A DNA stretch of 64,000 nt. Origin: Polycyclovorans sp964425915 (GTDB lineage: Bacteria; Pseudomonadota; Gammaproteobacteria; Nevskiales; Nevskiaceae). Shown here piece by piece: positions 1-7,311 of the stretch (its first letter is position 1; every line of letters starts with the position of its first letter). The stretch is taken from assembly GCA_964425915.1 (NCBI GenBank), contig CAYROO010000001.1, positions 186,001 to 250,000 on the forward strand, read 5' to 3'. The position numbers were made by a program, and so were the translations under genes. The notes beneath the pieces are model-generated. The model searched no databases. It was not told where the DNA came from and saw only the letters and a list, made by a program, of their open reading frames with translations.

Positions 1-1163
1 AACTGGGCATCCTCCCGCTCATCCAAGGTCATCGCTCTCACCTCGATGCCCAGCGCCACGGCCGCACGTTCCGGCACCGCCGGCGGTGGCGGGCTGGGTG
101 CCGGCCGCTCGGTCGGCTGCGGCGAGGATTCGTCGCTGGGCGGCAGCGCACCGACTTCCACACGAATGTCCACGGTGCGGCCGTCGCGCAACAATCTCAG
201 GGTCACCATCTGCCCGGGATCGACGCCGCCCACCAGCGGCGACAGCTCGCGCGAACTGGGCAGGATCTGACCATCGAAGGCGAGAATCAGGTCGCCCGGT
301 CGTAACCCGGCCTGGGCTGCCGGCGCACCCTCGATGACCTCGGTGACCAGGGCGCCCTCGGCGCGTTCCAGACCCCGCTCGCGGGCCTGCTCGCGGCTCA
401 GCGGCTGTACCACCAAGCCAAGCCAGCCGCGCGTCACTCGCCCCTGGGCACGCAACTGGCGCGCCACCTTGTCCGCCACATCCACCGGGATGGCGAAGGC
501 CACACCGGAGCTGCCTCCGGTTTGGCTGAAGATCTGCGAGTTCACCCCGATGACCTCGCCGTCGAGGTTGAACAGCGGCCCGCCGGAGTTGCCGGGGTTG
601 ATGGCGGCGTCGGTTTGTAGGAACGGCACATACTGTTCGCTGTCCAGCGCCCGCCCCTTCGCCGACAGGATACCGGCGGTCACCGAGTAGTCGAAACCGA
701 AAGGCGAACCGATGGCGAGGACAGTCTGCCCGGGCCGCAGCCGCGTGGCATCGGCAAGGCGCGCGGCCGGCAGGTTGTCGGCATCGATCTGCAGCAGAGC
801 AAGATCACTGGGTTCATCATGGCCGACCAGGCGCGCCGAGTACTGACGGCGATCGAGCAGCCGCACGAAGATTTCGCGCGCATCGCGGATCACGTGGTAG
901 TTGGTCAGCACATAGCCATCGCCGGACCAGATCACGCCAGACCCCAGGGACTGGGGGCTGCCCTCAGGCGCAAGGGCGCCGTCTCCGATCGCGGGATGTC
1001 CCGGTGGCAGCGCGAAGTCGCTGAGCGTACTGATGTTGACCACCGAGGGGCTCACCTGCTCCACCAGATCGGCGATGTGACGGTCCTGGGTACCTTGGTG
1101 ACAGGCGGTCACCTGCCATGTCACCAGCAACACCAAGCCCAGCGTCCGCATCCGCATCCGCAT
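1..1163 (-). CDS. degP: Do/HtrA-family periplasmic serine protease (DegP/MucD-like), C-terminus beyond window
   Basis: Trypsin-like chaperone-protease that degrades misfolded envelope proteins; last visible gene of the rpoE operon. Translating the minus strand gives a catalytic triad in family order: His in TNYHVI, Asp in EPSDLALL and Ser in NPGNSGGPLF. A first PDZ domain follows, and a second PDZ appears to begin (ALGIEVRAMTLDE) just before the window edge, so the product is a two-PDZ Do protease cut at about residue 387. The start is the first of three in-frame ATGs spaced 6 bases apart (MRMRMR), preceded by a GGGGAAAGGG ribosome-binding site. The leader ends in VTAC, a good lipobox, which suggests a lipoprotein; most DegP/MucD proteins use a type I signal. 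It could equally be called mucD or degQ. Confidence 0.9.
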   Translation of the reverse strand, partial: MRMRMRTLGLVLLVTWQVTACHQGTQDRHIADLVEQVSPSVVNISTLSDFALPPGHPAIGDGALAPEGSPQSLGSGVIWSGDGYVLTNYHVIRDAREIFVRLLDRRQYSARLVGHDEPSDLALLQIDADNLPAARLADATRLRPGQTVLAIGSPFGFDYSVTAGILSAKGRALDSEQYVPFLQTDAAINPGNSGGPLFNLDGEVIGVNSQIFSQTGGSSGVAFAIPVDVADKVARQLRAQGRVTRGWLGLVVQPLSREQARERGLERAEGALVTEVIEGAPAAQAGLRPGDLILAFDGQILPSSRELSPLVGGVDPGQMVTLRLLRDGRTVDIRVEVGALPPSDESSPQPTERPAPSPPPPAVPERAAVALGIEVRAMTLDEREDAQ

Positions 1164-1228
1164 CCCTTTCCCCTGCGCGCGGCCGACTGCCGCGAGGCCC
1201 GCATTATCGAAACTGCGACGGACGGCAA

Positions 1229-1693
1229 TCAACCCCGAACCGCGCAGTCGCTCCCGCCCGCGTCTCGTCGCAGGACGACCGGTCGCGCATCCGGCAGTGC
1301 CGCCGTACGCTGACTGACGACCCGGGTGATGGTGAAGCCGCCGACCAGGCCCAGCAGCCCAAACGCCGCGACCAGCAGGTCGTGGGCATCCAGCAGCAAG
1401 TGGGCAAAACAGCCTGCGGTCACCAGGCCGATCAGCGGGATGGCGTAGGCCGCGAGCGCAGCGCGCACCAGCGCCCCTTCCTCAACGCCGATCACCACAG
1501 TGTCACCCGCTTGCGGATGGAATCGCCGAAGGCTGACCTCGATTTCCGGACGCCGGTCGCTGACCAAACGATTGATCATGCCGCCACCACAACCGCGTCC
1601 TTCCTGACAGCGGGCGCAATGCTCGGCCCCCAGCGGGCGCACCCAGGCCACCTGGTCGCCAACACGGCAGACCCGGGCGCGGGCCTCGATCAT
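1229..1693 (-). CDS. rseC: RseC/MucC family SoxR-reducing / sigma-E regulatory protein
   Basis: Small inner-membrane protein of the RseC family, linked to sigma-E regulation and to SoxR reduction in other bacteria. The N-terminal part carries the family cysteine cluster (Cys26, Cys29, Cys35 in HCARCQEGRGCGGG), followed by two predicted membrane segments at about residues 79-97 and 104-124. The length of 154 aa is typical. Its ATG overlaps the rseB stop by four bases (ATGA), implying translational coupling. It lies between rseB and the degP-like gene, as in the Pseudomonas algU-mucABCD operon. Confidence 0.9.
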   Translation of the reverse strand: MIEARARVCRVGDQVAWVRPLGAEHCARCQEGRGCGGGMINRLVSDRRPEIEVSLRRFHPQAGDTVVIGVEEGALVRAALAAYAIPLIGLVTAGCFAHLLLDAHDLLVAAFGLLGLVGGFTITRVVSQRTAALPDARPVVLRRDAGGSDCAVRG

Positions 1694-2721
1694 GGGGTGG
1701 GTTCCGCTACCGCATGATCGGTCTCCGGCAGTACGCCGTCTGCGATGAGCTTGATGGTCTCACGCGGCACCTCGCCGACCACGGTGATCTGCATGGAGCC
1801 GGCGAGCCGCCGATAGGCGTTCACCGCGCCCATTGCATTGAGCGGACGGGGCGCCACCGTCAGGCTGCCCTGGCCCTCGCGGCCGAACACCGACACTGCG
1901 GACAGGCCGTCCGACAGTACCCAGTGCTGAATTCGCCCAGCGCCACCGGGCAGCGTTCGCTGCACATGCATCACCACCTCAAAACCCTGCGGCAGATGCT
2001 GGAAGGCCCAGGGACGACGGTGCTCACCACCGGACATCACCGGATCTGCCACATCACCCGCGGCCAAGGCCTGCGGTGAGGGCGCCACCTCCTGCACCAC
2101 GGCCTGGTATTCGGCCAGACGTTCGGGTGGGATCTCGAAGGCGACATCGGGAATCTGCTCGGGGAAGTGCACCTCAGTGAACATCATCTGTTCCAGCGTC
2201 TCGCCGTGATGGTCCCGCAAGGTCACCTTGATAGGCACCCGGGTCTCGGCATCCGCCCAGATCTCATAGCCATATCGGAACTGATCACGCGGGACGATGG
2301 CCAGCCCCTGACAGGGGCGTCCGGCAATCCGTTGCTGGCCCAGGTCCTCAAGCCGGTAGACCTTTGCGATGCGCGCGACCTGGTCCGCCGACAACACTGG
2401 GAACAGCCCCTGCGGCGTCGGTTGCGGGGCGGTGGACAGCCGGCGATTCTTCGGCAGCAGGCAGGTGACGGTGTCCCCTTGCTTGAGAATCTCGCGCGGC
2501 TCGCCGGTGAGGCTCTGCACCCGCTCACGCTCCTGCCCGTCCTGGAAACGGTGGGTGACCCGGAACGTCTCCAACGTGGACGCGCCGCGGTAAATCATGA
2601 CGCCTTCGTAGTTGGCGGTACGGGCCGCGCGACTGATGTCGGCCAGCCAAGCTTGTGGATCTGCCGCTTGCGCGCCGAAGCTGATGCCGGCGCCCAGCGC
2701 CACGATCCACATCCGCGACAT
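1690..2721 (-). CDS. rseB: Sigma-E regulatory protein RseB/MucB
   Basis: Periplasmic sensor that binds the periplasmic domain of anti-sigma factor RseA and shields it from cleavage until lipoprotein or LPS signals accumulate. It begins with a cleavable signal peptide ending near GAQAADP (about residue 20). Family features follow: an N-terminal LolA-like fold with YEGVMIYR and a smaller C-terminal domain containing WVLSDGLSAVSVF. The 343-aa length fits the family. Its start codon shares one base with the rseA stop (TGATG) and its stop overlaps rseC, so translation of the three genes is probably coupled. Confidence 0.93.
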   Translation of the reverse strand: MSRMWIVALGAGISFGAQAADPQAWLADISRAARTANYEGVMIYRGASTLETFRVTHRFQDGQERERVQSLTGEPREILKQGDTVTCLLPKNRRLSTAPQPTPQGLFPVLSADQVARIAKVYRLEDLGQQRIAGRPCQGLAIVPRDQFRYGYEIWADAETRVPIKVTLRDHHGETLEQMMFTEVHFPEQIPDVAFEIPPERLAEYQAVVQEVAPSPQALAAGDVADPVMSGGEHRRPWAFQHLPQGFEVVMHVQRTLPGGAGRIQHWVLSDGLSAVSVFGREGQGSLTVAPRPLNAMGAVNAYRRLAGSMQITVVGEVPRETIKLIADGVLPETDHAVAEPTP

Positions 2722-3344
2722 CAGCGGGCGTCCTCCACGGACACCGCCACCGGCCTCACACCCTCACGGGTGTGCGCGGCAAAGCGGGCATAGCGGAGGG
2801 TGCCGCCGACGCCCTGACTGGCCAGGGCATTGTTGTGTTCAAGCAGATAATTGTTGAGCAGCCAGGTGTCTTCCGCATCAAGTGGCTGCGCGGTCCCGGC
2901 CGGGTCTACCCGCGGCGGGCTGCGATTGTCGGCCACTTGCTGAATCCCGGAGACCGGGGTCGTCAGCGGGGCGGTACCGGGCACGGTGGGGTCGGCTTGC
3001 GGCCCAACCATGAGCGTCACCACCACCGCCGCGACACTGGCGGCAGCCGCCATCGCGGCCAGTGGGCGCCAGCGCGGCGTGCGGCGCGCGGCCAGCGAGG
3101 CCACCTTGGGGTGGGCCGCAAGCATCGGTACCGGCTCGGCCTGTACCGCCGACATCAGCTTGGATACCCAGGCTTCACCACCCGCACTCAGCTGGACACC
3201 TTCACGGGCATCACGCTGCGCGCAAAAACGGGACCATTGCTGCATGGCTGCGGGATCCGCCGCCAGTTCGGCCAGCAGACGATCGATGTCCTGCGCCTCG
3301 CAGGCGTCGTCCATCAGGGCCGATAGGGTTTCATGAACGTTCAT
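2721..3344 (-). CDS. rseA: Anti-sigma-E factor RseA/MucA
   Basis: Single-pass inner-membrane anti-sigma factor that holds RpoE inactive through its cytoplasmic N-terminal domain until regulated proteolysis. The N-terminus (NVHETLSALMDDAC...DRLLAEL) matches the RseA sigma-binding helix pattern. One hydrophobic segment at about residues 93-114 (AAMAAAASVAAVVVTLMVG) is followed by a Pro/Thr-rich periplasmic region. 207 aa is normal. The gene lies 74 bases after rpoE and overlaps rseB by one base. Confidence 0.92.
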   Translation of the reverse strand: MNVHETLSALMDDACEAQDIDRLLAELAADPAAMQQWSRFCAQRDAREGVQLSAGGEAWVSKLMSAVQAEPVPMLAAHPKVASLAARRTPRWRPLAAMAAAASVAAVVVTLMVGPQADPTVPGTAPLTTPVSGIQQVADNRSPPRVDPAGTAQPLDAEDTWLLNNYLLEHNNALASQGVGGTLRYARFAAHTREGVRPVAVSVEDAR

Positions 3345-3418
3345 GGCATCACACCGTCAGTTCCGACTGGTACCGCACACAAGCAGAAAAGTTCCCGCCT
3401 GCACCAATTTTCAGGGCG

Positions 3419-4000
3419 TCAATCATTGCTCACCAGAGGCCGAACGACCGCATCAATCGCTTCCCGTGCCCGGAAGATACGCGAACGGACGGTTCCGATG
3501 GGGCAGTCCATGGCTTCGGCAATCTCCTCATATGACAGACCCTCCAACTCGCGCAAGGTTATGGCCTTGCGCAGATCGGGCGGCAAAGCGGCAATTGCCT
3601 CGACGACCTTTTCCTTGATTTCTTCCGACAGCAGGGTGGCTTCCGGCGTGTCGACATCACTTAGATGGTCGGTGTGCCCATAAAGTTCGGCGTCGGCCAC
3701 ATCGATGTTGTTCTGCCCGCTGGGCCGGCGCGATTGCGCCACCAGATGGTTCTTGGCGGTATTGATGCCGATACGGTAGAGCCAGGTATAGAACGCGCTA
3801 TTGCCCTGGAAGCCGCCGATGGCGCGGTAGGCCTTGATGAAGGTTTCCTGGGCGACGTCGGGCGCATCGGCGTCGCCCACCAGCCGGCTGACCAGCTGGA
3901 TGATCTTGTTCTGGTACTTGCGCACCAACAACTCGAAAGCGCGGACGTCACCGCCCTGCACCCGCGCGACCAGCTGTTCGTCGGTGTTCGTATCGCTCAT
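3419..4000 (-). CDS. rpoE: RNA polymerase sigma-E factor RpoE/AlgU
   Basis: ECF sigma factor directing transcription of envelope-stress genes. At 193 aa it has region 2 (AFELLVRKYQNKI, DVAQETFIKAYRAI, FYTWLYRIGINTAKN) and region 4 (LPPDLRKAITLRELEGLSYEEIAEAMDCPIGTVRSRIFRARE, given here only as landmarks LRELEGLSYEEIA and GTVRSRIFRARE). The C-terminus VRPLV matches the gammaproteobacterial RpoE/AlgU group. It is the first gene of the stress operon and is divergent from nadB. Autoregulation is expected from the family, but I could not find a convincing sigma-E promoter upstream. Confidence 0.96.
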   Translation of the reverse strand: MSDTNTDEQLVARVQGGDVRAFELLVRKYQNKIIQLVSRLVGDADAPDVAQETFIKAYRAIGGFQGNSAFYTWLYRIGINTAKNHLVAQSRRPSGQNNIDVADAELYGHTDHLSDVDTPEATLLSEEIKEKVVEAIAALPPDLRKAITLRELEGLSYEEIAEAMDCPIGTVRSRIFRAREAIDAVVRPLVSND

Positions 4001-4025
4001 GCGTCCCGCTTTACCGTAACGCAGC

Positions 4026-4042
4026 CGTCATCCGAGATGACG
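4026..4042. repeat. Short perfect inverted repeat upstream of rpoE
   Basis: CGTCATC-CGA-GATGACG: 7-bp perfect arms around three bases, in the 157-bp rpoE-nadB divergent region and 26 bp upstream of the rpoE start. It could be an operator or a leader hairpin; nothing in the sequence identifies a binding protein. A second palindrome, CGCCTGCAGGCG, lies at 4074-4085. Confidence 0.4.
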
Positions 4043-4157
4043 ACCGGCTACACTCCCAACCCCTGAAGACCCGCGCCTGCAGGCGGGGTGAGACCCGTGG
4101 CCCGCGGTCGTGGCGGCGGGCGCGTGGCATCATTCTACAAGACAAATTGGGCGCTGC

Positions 4158-5753
4158 ATGGAAGAGACCGACGTACTGATCCTCGGCAGCGGCGCCGCCG
4201 GTTTGACCTGTGCCCTACGCCTCGCCAAGAAAGGAGTGAAGGTCACGGTGGTGTCCAAGGGACGCCTCGCCGGCGGTAGCACACTGTGGGCCCAGGGCGG
4301 TATTTCCGCGGTGCTGGATGCCGACGATTCCACCGACCAACATGTCGATGACACCCTGGTGGCCGGCGCCGGACTCTGCGACGAATCGGCGGTGCGCTTC
4401 ACCGTCGAACGAGGACCGCCGGCCATCCGCTGGCTGCAGGCACAGGGGGTACGTTTCACGCTCGACCCGGAAACCGGCGCCGGCACCAGCCTGCACCTGA
4501 CCCGCGAGGGTGGACACTCACACCGCCGCGTCGTGCACGCCGCCGATGCCACCGGTCGCGCCGTCGAAACCACGCTGTCGTCGTTGGCGGCGAGCCACCC
4601 GAACATCCGCGTGCTGGAACATCACCTTGCAGTGGACCTGATTGTTGACGAACGGGCGCGCGGCGCCTACCTGCTCAACGTGATCAACCACCAGGTGCAT
4701 GCGCATGCCGCGCGTGCGGTGGTGCTGGCCACGGGCGGCGCCAACCAGGTGTATCTCTACTCGAGCAATCCCCACGGCGCCTCCGGCGACGGCATCGCCA
4801 TGGCCTGGCGTGCAGGCTGTCGGGTCGCCAACATGGAGTTCATGCAGTTCCACCCCACCACCCTGTTCCACCCGGAAAAGCGCAACTTCCTGATCAGCGA
4901 GGCGCTGCGCGGTGAAGGGGCACTGCTGCGCCTGCCGAACGCCGATCACAGCGCCGGCGAGCGCTTCATGCCGCGCTTCGATTCACGTGGCGAACTGGCG
5001 CCGCGGGATGTCGTGGCGCGGGCCATCGATCATGAGATGAAGCGCCTCGGCCTGCGCTACGTCTATCTCGACATCACCCACAAGTCGCCCGACTTCATCC
5101 GCGAACACTTTCCCAGCATTCACCATCACTGCCTGAAAGCCGGGATCGACATCACCCGCGATCCGATCCCGGTGGTGCCGTCGGCCCACTTCACCTGCGG
5201 CGGCGTACTGACCGATCTCAATGCACGCACCGATGTCGAGGGGCTTTACGCCATTGGCGAGGTGGCCTGTACCGGCCTTCATGGCGCCAACAGGCTGGCC
5301 TCGAACTCACTGCTGGAATGCCTGGTATTCGGCGATGCGGCGGCGCGTGATCTGCTGCAACGCCTGCCGCGTTGGACGTCGGGTGCGCCGCTGCCGGCCT
5401 GGGACGCCAGCCAGGTCACCGATTCCGACGAGGATGTTGTGGTCAGCCACAACTGGCTGGAGCTGCGGACGTTCATGTGGGATTACGTCGGGATCGTCCG
5501 CACCACCAAACGACTGGAGCGCGCGCAGCACCGCATTGAGCTGCTGTCCCGCGAGATCGCCGAGTATTACAGCCACCACACGGTCAGTCCGGATCTGTTG
5601 GAACTGCGCAACCTGGTGACCGTGGCCGACCTCATCGTGCGATCCGCACTGGGACGCCGCGAGAGCCGCGGGCTGCACTACACCCTGGACTACCCTCAGG
5701 CTTTGCCGGAGGCACGGCCCAGCGTGCTGCCCGGCCGAAGGCGCGTCGGCTAG
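4158..5753 (+). CDS. nadB: L-aspartate oxidase NadB
   Basis: Flavoprotein oxidising L-aspartate to iminoaspartate, the first step of de novo NAD synthesis. The chosen ATG gives METDV-type N-terminus MEETDVLILGSGAAG with the dinucleotide-binding glycines at residues 10-15. A longer frame opens at 4110 but adds 16 residues before the FAD fold and is unlikely. Family motifs include LWAQGGISAVL, HRRVVHAADATGR, EFMQFHPTTL, CGGVLTD and GLHGANRLASNSLLE, plus a C-terminal helical domain ending in RESRGLHYTLDYP. 531 aa is close to E. coli NadB. It is divergent from rpoE, and its stop overlaps the convergent ygfX stop by four bases. Confidence 0.95.
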   Translation: MEETDVLILGSGAAGLTCALRLAKKGVKVTVVSKGRLAGGSTLWAQGGISAVLDADDSTDQHVDDTLVAGAGLCDESAVRFTVERGPPAIRWLQAQGVRFTLDPETGAGTSLHLTREGGHSHRRVVHAADATGRAVETTLSSLAASHPNIRVLEHHLAVDLIVDERARGAYLLNVINHQVHAHAARAVVLATGGANQVYLYSSNPHGASGDGIAMAWRAGCRVANMEFMQFHPTTLFHPEKRNFLISEALRGEGALLRLPNADHSAGERFMPRFDSRGELAPRDVVARAIDHEMKRLGLRYVYLDITHKSPDFIREHFPSIHHHCLKAGIDITRDPIPVVPSAHFTCGGVLTDLNARTDVEGLYAIGEVACTGLHGANRLASNSLLECLVFGDAAARDLLQRLPRWTSGAPLPAWDASQVTDSDEDVVVSHNWLELRTFMWDYVGIVRTTKRLERAQHRIELLSREIAEYYSHHTVSPDLLELRNLVTVADLIVRSALGRRESRGLHYTLDYPQALPEARPSVLPGRRRVG

Positions 5754-6190
5754 CGCAGCACCGACAGACGCGCCCTTAGCCGGCGCAGTGGCTCGGCCCC
5801 GGCCTCATCGCCCATCAGCAATCGGGTGACGCGGCGGCCTCGCTCGGTGCGGAAGCGCAGCAGCAACCAGTCGCCATGCACCACGCTGTGATCAAGCAGC
5901 GTCACCGATTCGCCTTTGCCGCCGATCCAGGCCTGCCAGCGGTTGTCGCCATCCCAGGTCAGCCGGGTGATGGCACGGCGCCCCAGCCCCAGCGCCGGAT
6001 GGTGACGGATCGCGATCCACGACAAGGCAATGAGGCCGGCCACCAGCACCATCGGCCAGCCCGGCGGCACGGTCAGGGGGATCAGCGCTGCCGGCAACGC
6101 GTGCAGCCACAGGGCCCACTGCAGTGCCCGCCGCGACGGCCGAAGCCGCAGGTCAACGGTGGACCCGAAGCTCGCGGATGACATCGGCAT
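5750..6190 (-). CDS. ygfX: YgfX family small membrane protein
   Basis: Partner gene of sdhE in many gammaproteobacteria. The E. coli member (CptA) has been described as a membrane toxin affecting cytoskeletal proteins; whether that applies here is unknown. This 146-aa product has two closely spaced hydrophobic segments (about residues 24-60) and a C-terminal soluble domain with LTWDGDNRWQAW and WLLLRFRTERG. Two ATGs (6190 and 6184) are possible; both lie inside the end of sdhE, so the genes overlap by about 30-38 bases and are probably co-translated. Confidence 0.8.
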   Translation of the reverse strand: MPMSSASFGSTVDLRLRPSRRALQWALWLHALPAALIPLTVPPGWPMVLVAGLIALSWIAIRHHPALGLGRRAITRLTWDGDNRWQAWIGGKGESVTLLDHSVVHGDWLLLRFRTERGRRVTRLLMGDEAGAEPLRRLRARLSVLR

Positions 6191-6386
6191 AAAGGGCAGG
6201 CACTTCGCTATAACCCATCGCCCAGGACCAAATGTCCGGGTCCTCGGCCTCCTGCAACAACTGTTCGAACGCGGCGCGTTCCGCGGCCGGCGCAGTCGGA
6301 TAGCGGGCGTCGTGATAGCGGGTGACCATCACGTCGAGCTCTTTCATGCCGCGGCGCAACAGCCATTTCAGTCGGGCGGGATCCAT
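6153..6386 (-). CDS. sdhE: Succinate dehydrogenase flavinylation factor SdhE
   Basis: Small helical protein promoting covalent FAD attachment to SdhA. The product has the family signature RRGMKELD (RGxxE) near its N-terminus and DPDIWSWAMG. I chose ATG 6386 (MDPARLKWLLRRG, 77 aa) because TGGAG sits four bases upstream and the N-terminus aligns with known SdhE. An alternative ATG at 6416 would add ten residues but lies in the loop of a strong hairpin. The gene follows sdhB and overlaps ygfX. Confidence 0.9.
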   Translation of the reverse strand: MDPARLKWLLRRGMKELDVMVTRYHDARYPTAPAAERAAFEQLLQEAEDPDIWSWAMGYSEVPALYADVIRELRVHR

Positions 6387-6404
6387 GGCACTCCAAAACG
6401 GAAC

Positions 6405-6426
6405 GGGGGCGGCCATCGCCGCCCCC
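6405..6426. terminator. GC hairpin between sdhB and sdhE (attenuator/terminator-like)
   Basis: GGGGGCGG and CCGCCCCC form a perfect 8-bp stem with a 6-base loop, 18 bases after the sdhB stop on the minus strand. It is followed in the transcript by GTTCCGTTTT, a poor U tract. It could lower sdhE-ygfX expression relative to sdhCDAB or protect the upstream mRNA 3' end. Confidence 0.45.
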
Positions 6427-6444
6427 GGGGTTCGCGCGGCTTGA

Positions 6445-7230
6445 TCAGACCGTGCGTTCGACCATCAGCTTCTTGACCTCGGCGATGGCCTTGGCCGGGT
6501 TGAGCCCCTTGGGGCAGGTCTTGGTGCAGTTCATGATGGTGTGGCAGCGGTACAGCTTGAAGGGATCTTCCAAGGCATCGAGGCGCTCGCCGGTGGCTTC
6601 GTCTCGGGAGTCAGCGATCCAGCGGTAGGCCTGCATGAGAATGGCGGGACCGAGATAGCGGTCGCCATTCCACCAATAGCTCGGGCAGCTGGTAGAACAA
6701 CAGGCGCACAGAATGCACTCGTAGAGTCCGTCCAGCTTGGCGCGATCTTCCTCGCTCTGCAGGCGCTCGCGAGTCGGGGCCGCGGTATCGGTCTTCAGCC
6801 AGGGCTCGATGGAAGCCAGCTGGGCATAGAAGTGCGTCATGTCCGGGACCAGGTCCTTCACCACCGGCATGTGCGGCAGCGGATAGACCGTCACCGTACC
6901 CTTGATGTCATCGCAGGACTTGATGCAGGCCAGCGTGTTGCTGCCGTCGATGTTCATCGCGCAGGAACCGCAGATGCCCTCACGGCAGGAACGGCGCAGG
7001 GTCAGCGTTGCGTCGACTTCGTTTTTGATCTTCAACAGGGCATCGAGCACCATCGGCCCACAGGCGTCCATGTCGATGTCATAGCTGTCGAGTCGCGGAT
7101 TCTCGCCGGTGTCCGGATCGTAGCGGTAGATCTTGAAGGTGCGGACGTTCTTGGCGCCCGCCGGAGCCGGATAGTGCTTACCGGCCGACTTGTTGATCTT
7201 GGAATTCTGGGGGAGTGAAAACTGGGCCAT
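6445..7230 (-). CDS. sdhB: Succinate dehydrogenase iron-sulfur subunit SdhB
   Basis: Fe-S subunit of complex II, passing electrons from SdhA FAD to quinone. The three cluster motifs are visible: CREGICGSCAMN for [2Fe-2S], CILCACCSTSCP for [4Fe-4S] and CHTIMNCTKTCPKGLNP for [3Fe-4S]. The ATG at 7230 (MAQFSLPQNSK) is preceded by GGAGG at six bases. The frame stays open 57 bases further upstream, but only through repeat DNA encoding LTPHASPLT, so that extension is rejected. 261 aa. Confidence 0.95.
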   Translation of the reverse strand: MAQFSLPQNSKINKSAGKHYPAPAGAKNVRTFKIYRYDPDTGENPRLDSYDIDMDACGPMVLDALLKIKNEVDATLTLRRSCREGICGSCAMNIDGSNTLACIKSCDDIKGTVTVYPLPHMPVVKDLVPDMTHFYAQLASIEPWLKTDTAAPTRERLQSEEDRAKLDGLYECILCACCSTSCPSYWWNGDRYLGPAILMQAYRWIADSRDEATGERLDALEDPFKLYRCHTIMNCTKTCPKGLNPAKAIAEVKKLMVERTV

Positions 7231-7240
7231 AAAAACCTCC

Positions 7241-7308
7241 GTGAGGGGTGAGGCGTGAGGCGTGAGGGGAGCGCGGCTGCGCCTCACGCCTCACGCCTCT
7301 CGCCTCAC
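7241..7308. repeat. Heptamer-repeat inverted element between sdhA and sdhB
   Basis: Left arm 7241-7268 consists of GTGAGGS heptamers; right arm 7281-7308 is its reverse complement (25 of 28 positions match). The 12-base centre can form a further GCGC stem. The element fills nearly the whole 81-bp sdhA-sdhB gap and would form a very stable RNA hairpin directly upstream of the sdhB ribosome-binding site. The same heptamer, CCTCACS, recurs at 37421-37452 inside clpB. It looks like a dispersed genomic repeat. Confidence 0.85.
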
Positions 7309-7311
7309 AAA

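Noticed and set aside
3376..3400. GGGAACTT on the minus strand in the rpoE-rseA gap as an internal sigma-E promoter
   Set aside because: The -35-like box is good, but no TCTGA-like -10 is found at 15-19 bases.
4026..4085. GC palindromes upstream of rpoE/nadB as members of a REP family with those at 38498 and 59782
   Set aside because: The hairpins share only general GC-rich symmetry; no common core long enough to call a family from this window.
7231..7287. Longer SdhB start including LTPHASPLT
   Set aside because: That stretch is translated repeat DNA; GGAGG is correctly placed for ATG 7230.
7241..7308. CRISPR-like array
   Set aside because: Units are 7 bases with no spacers, arranged as an inverted repeat; no cas genes nearby.
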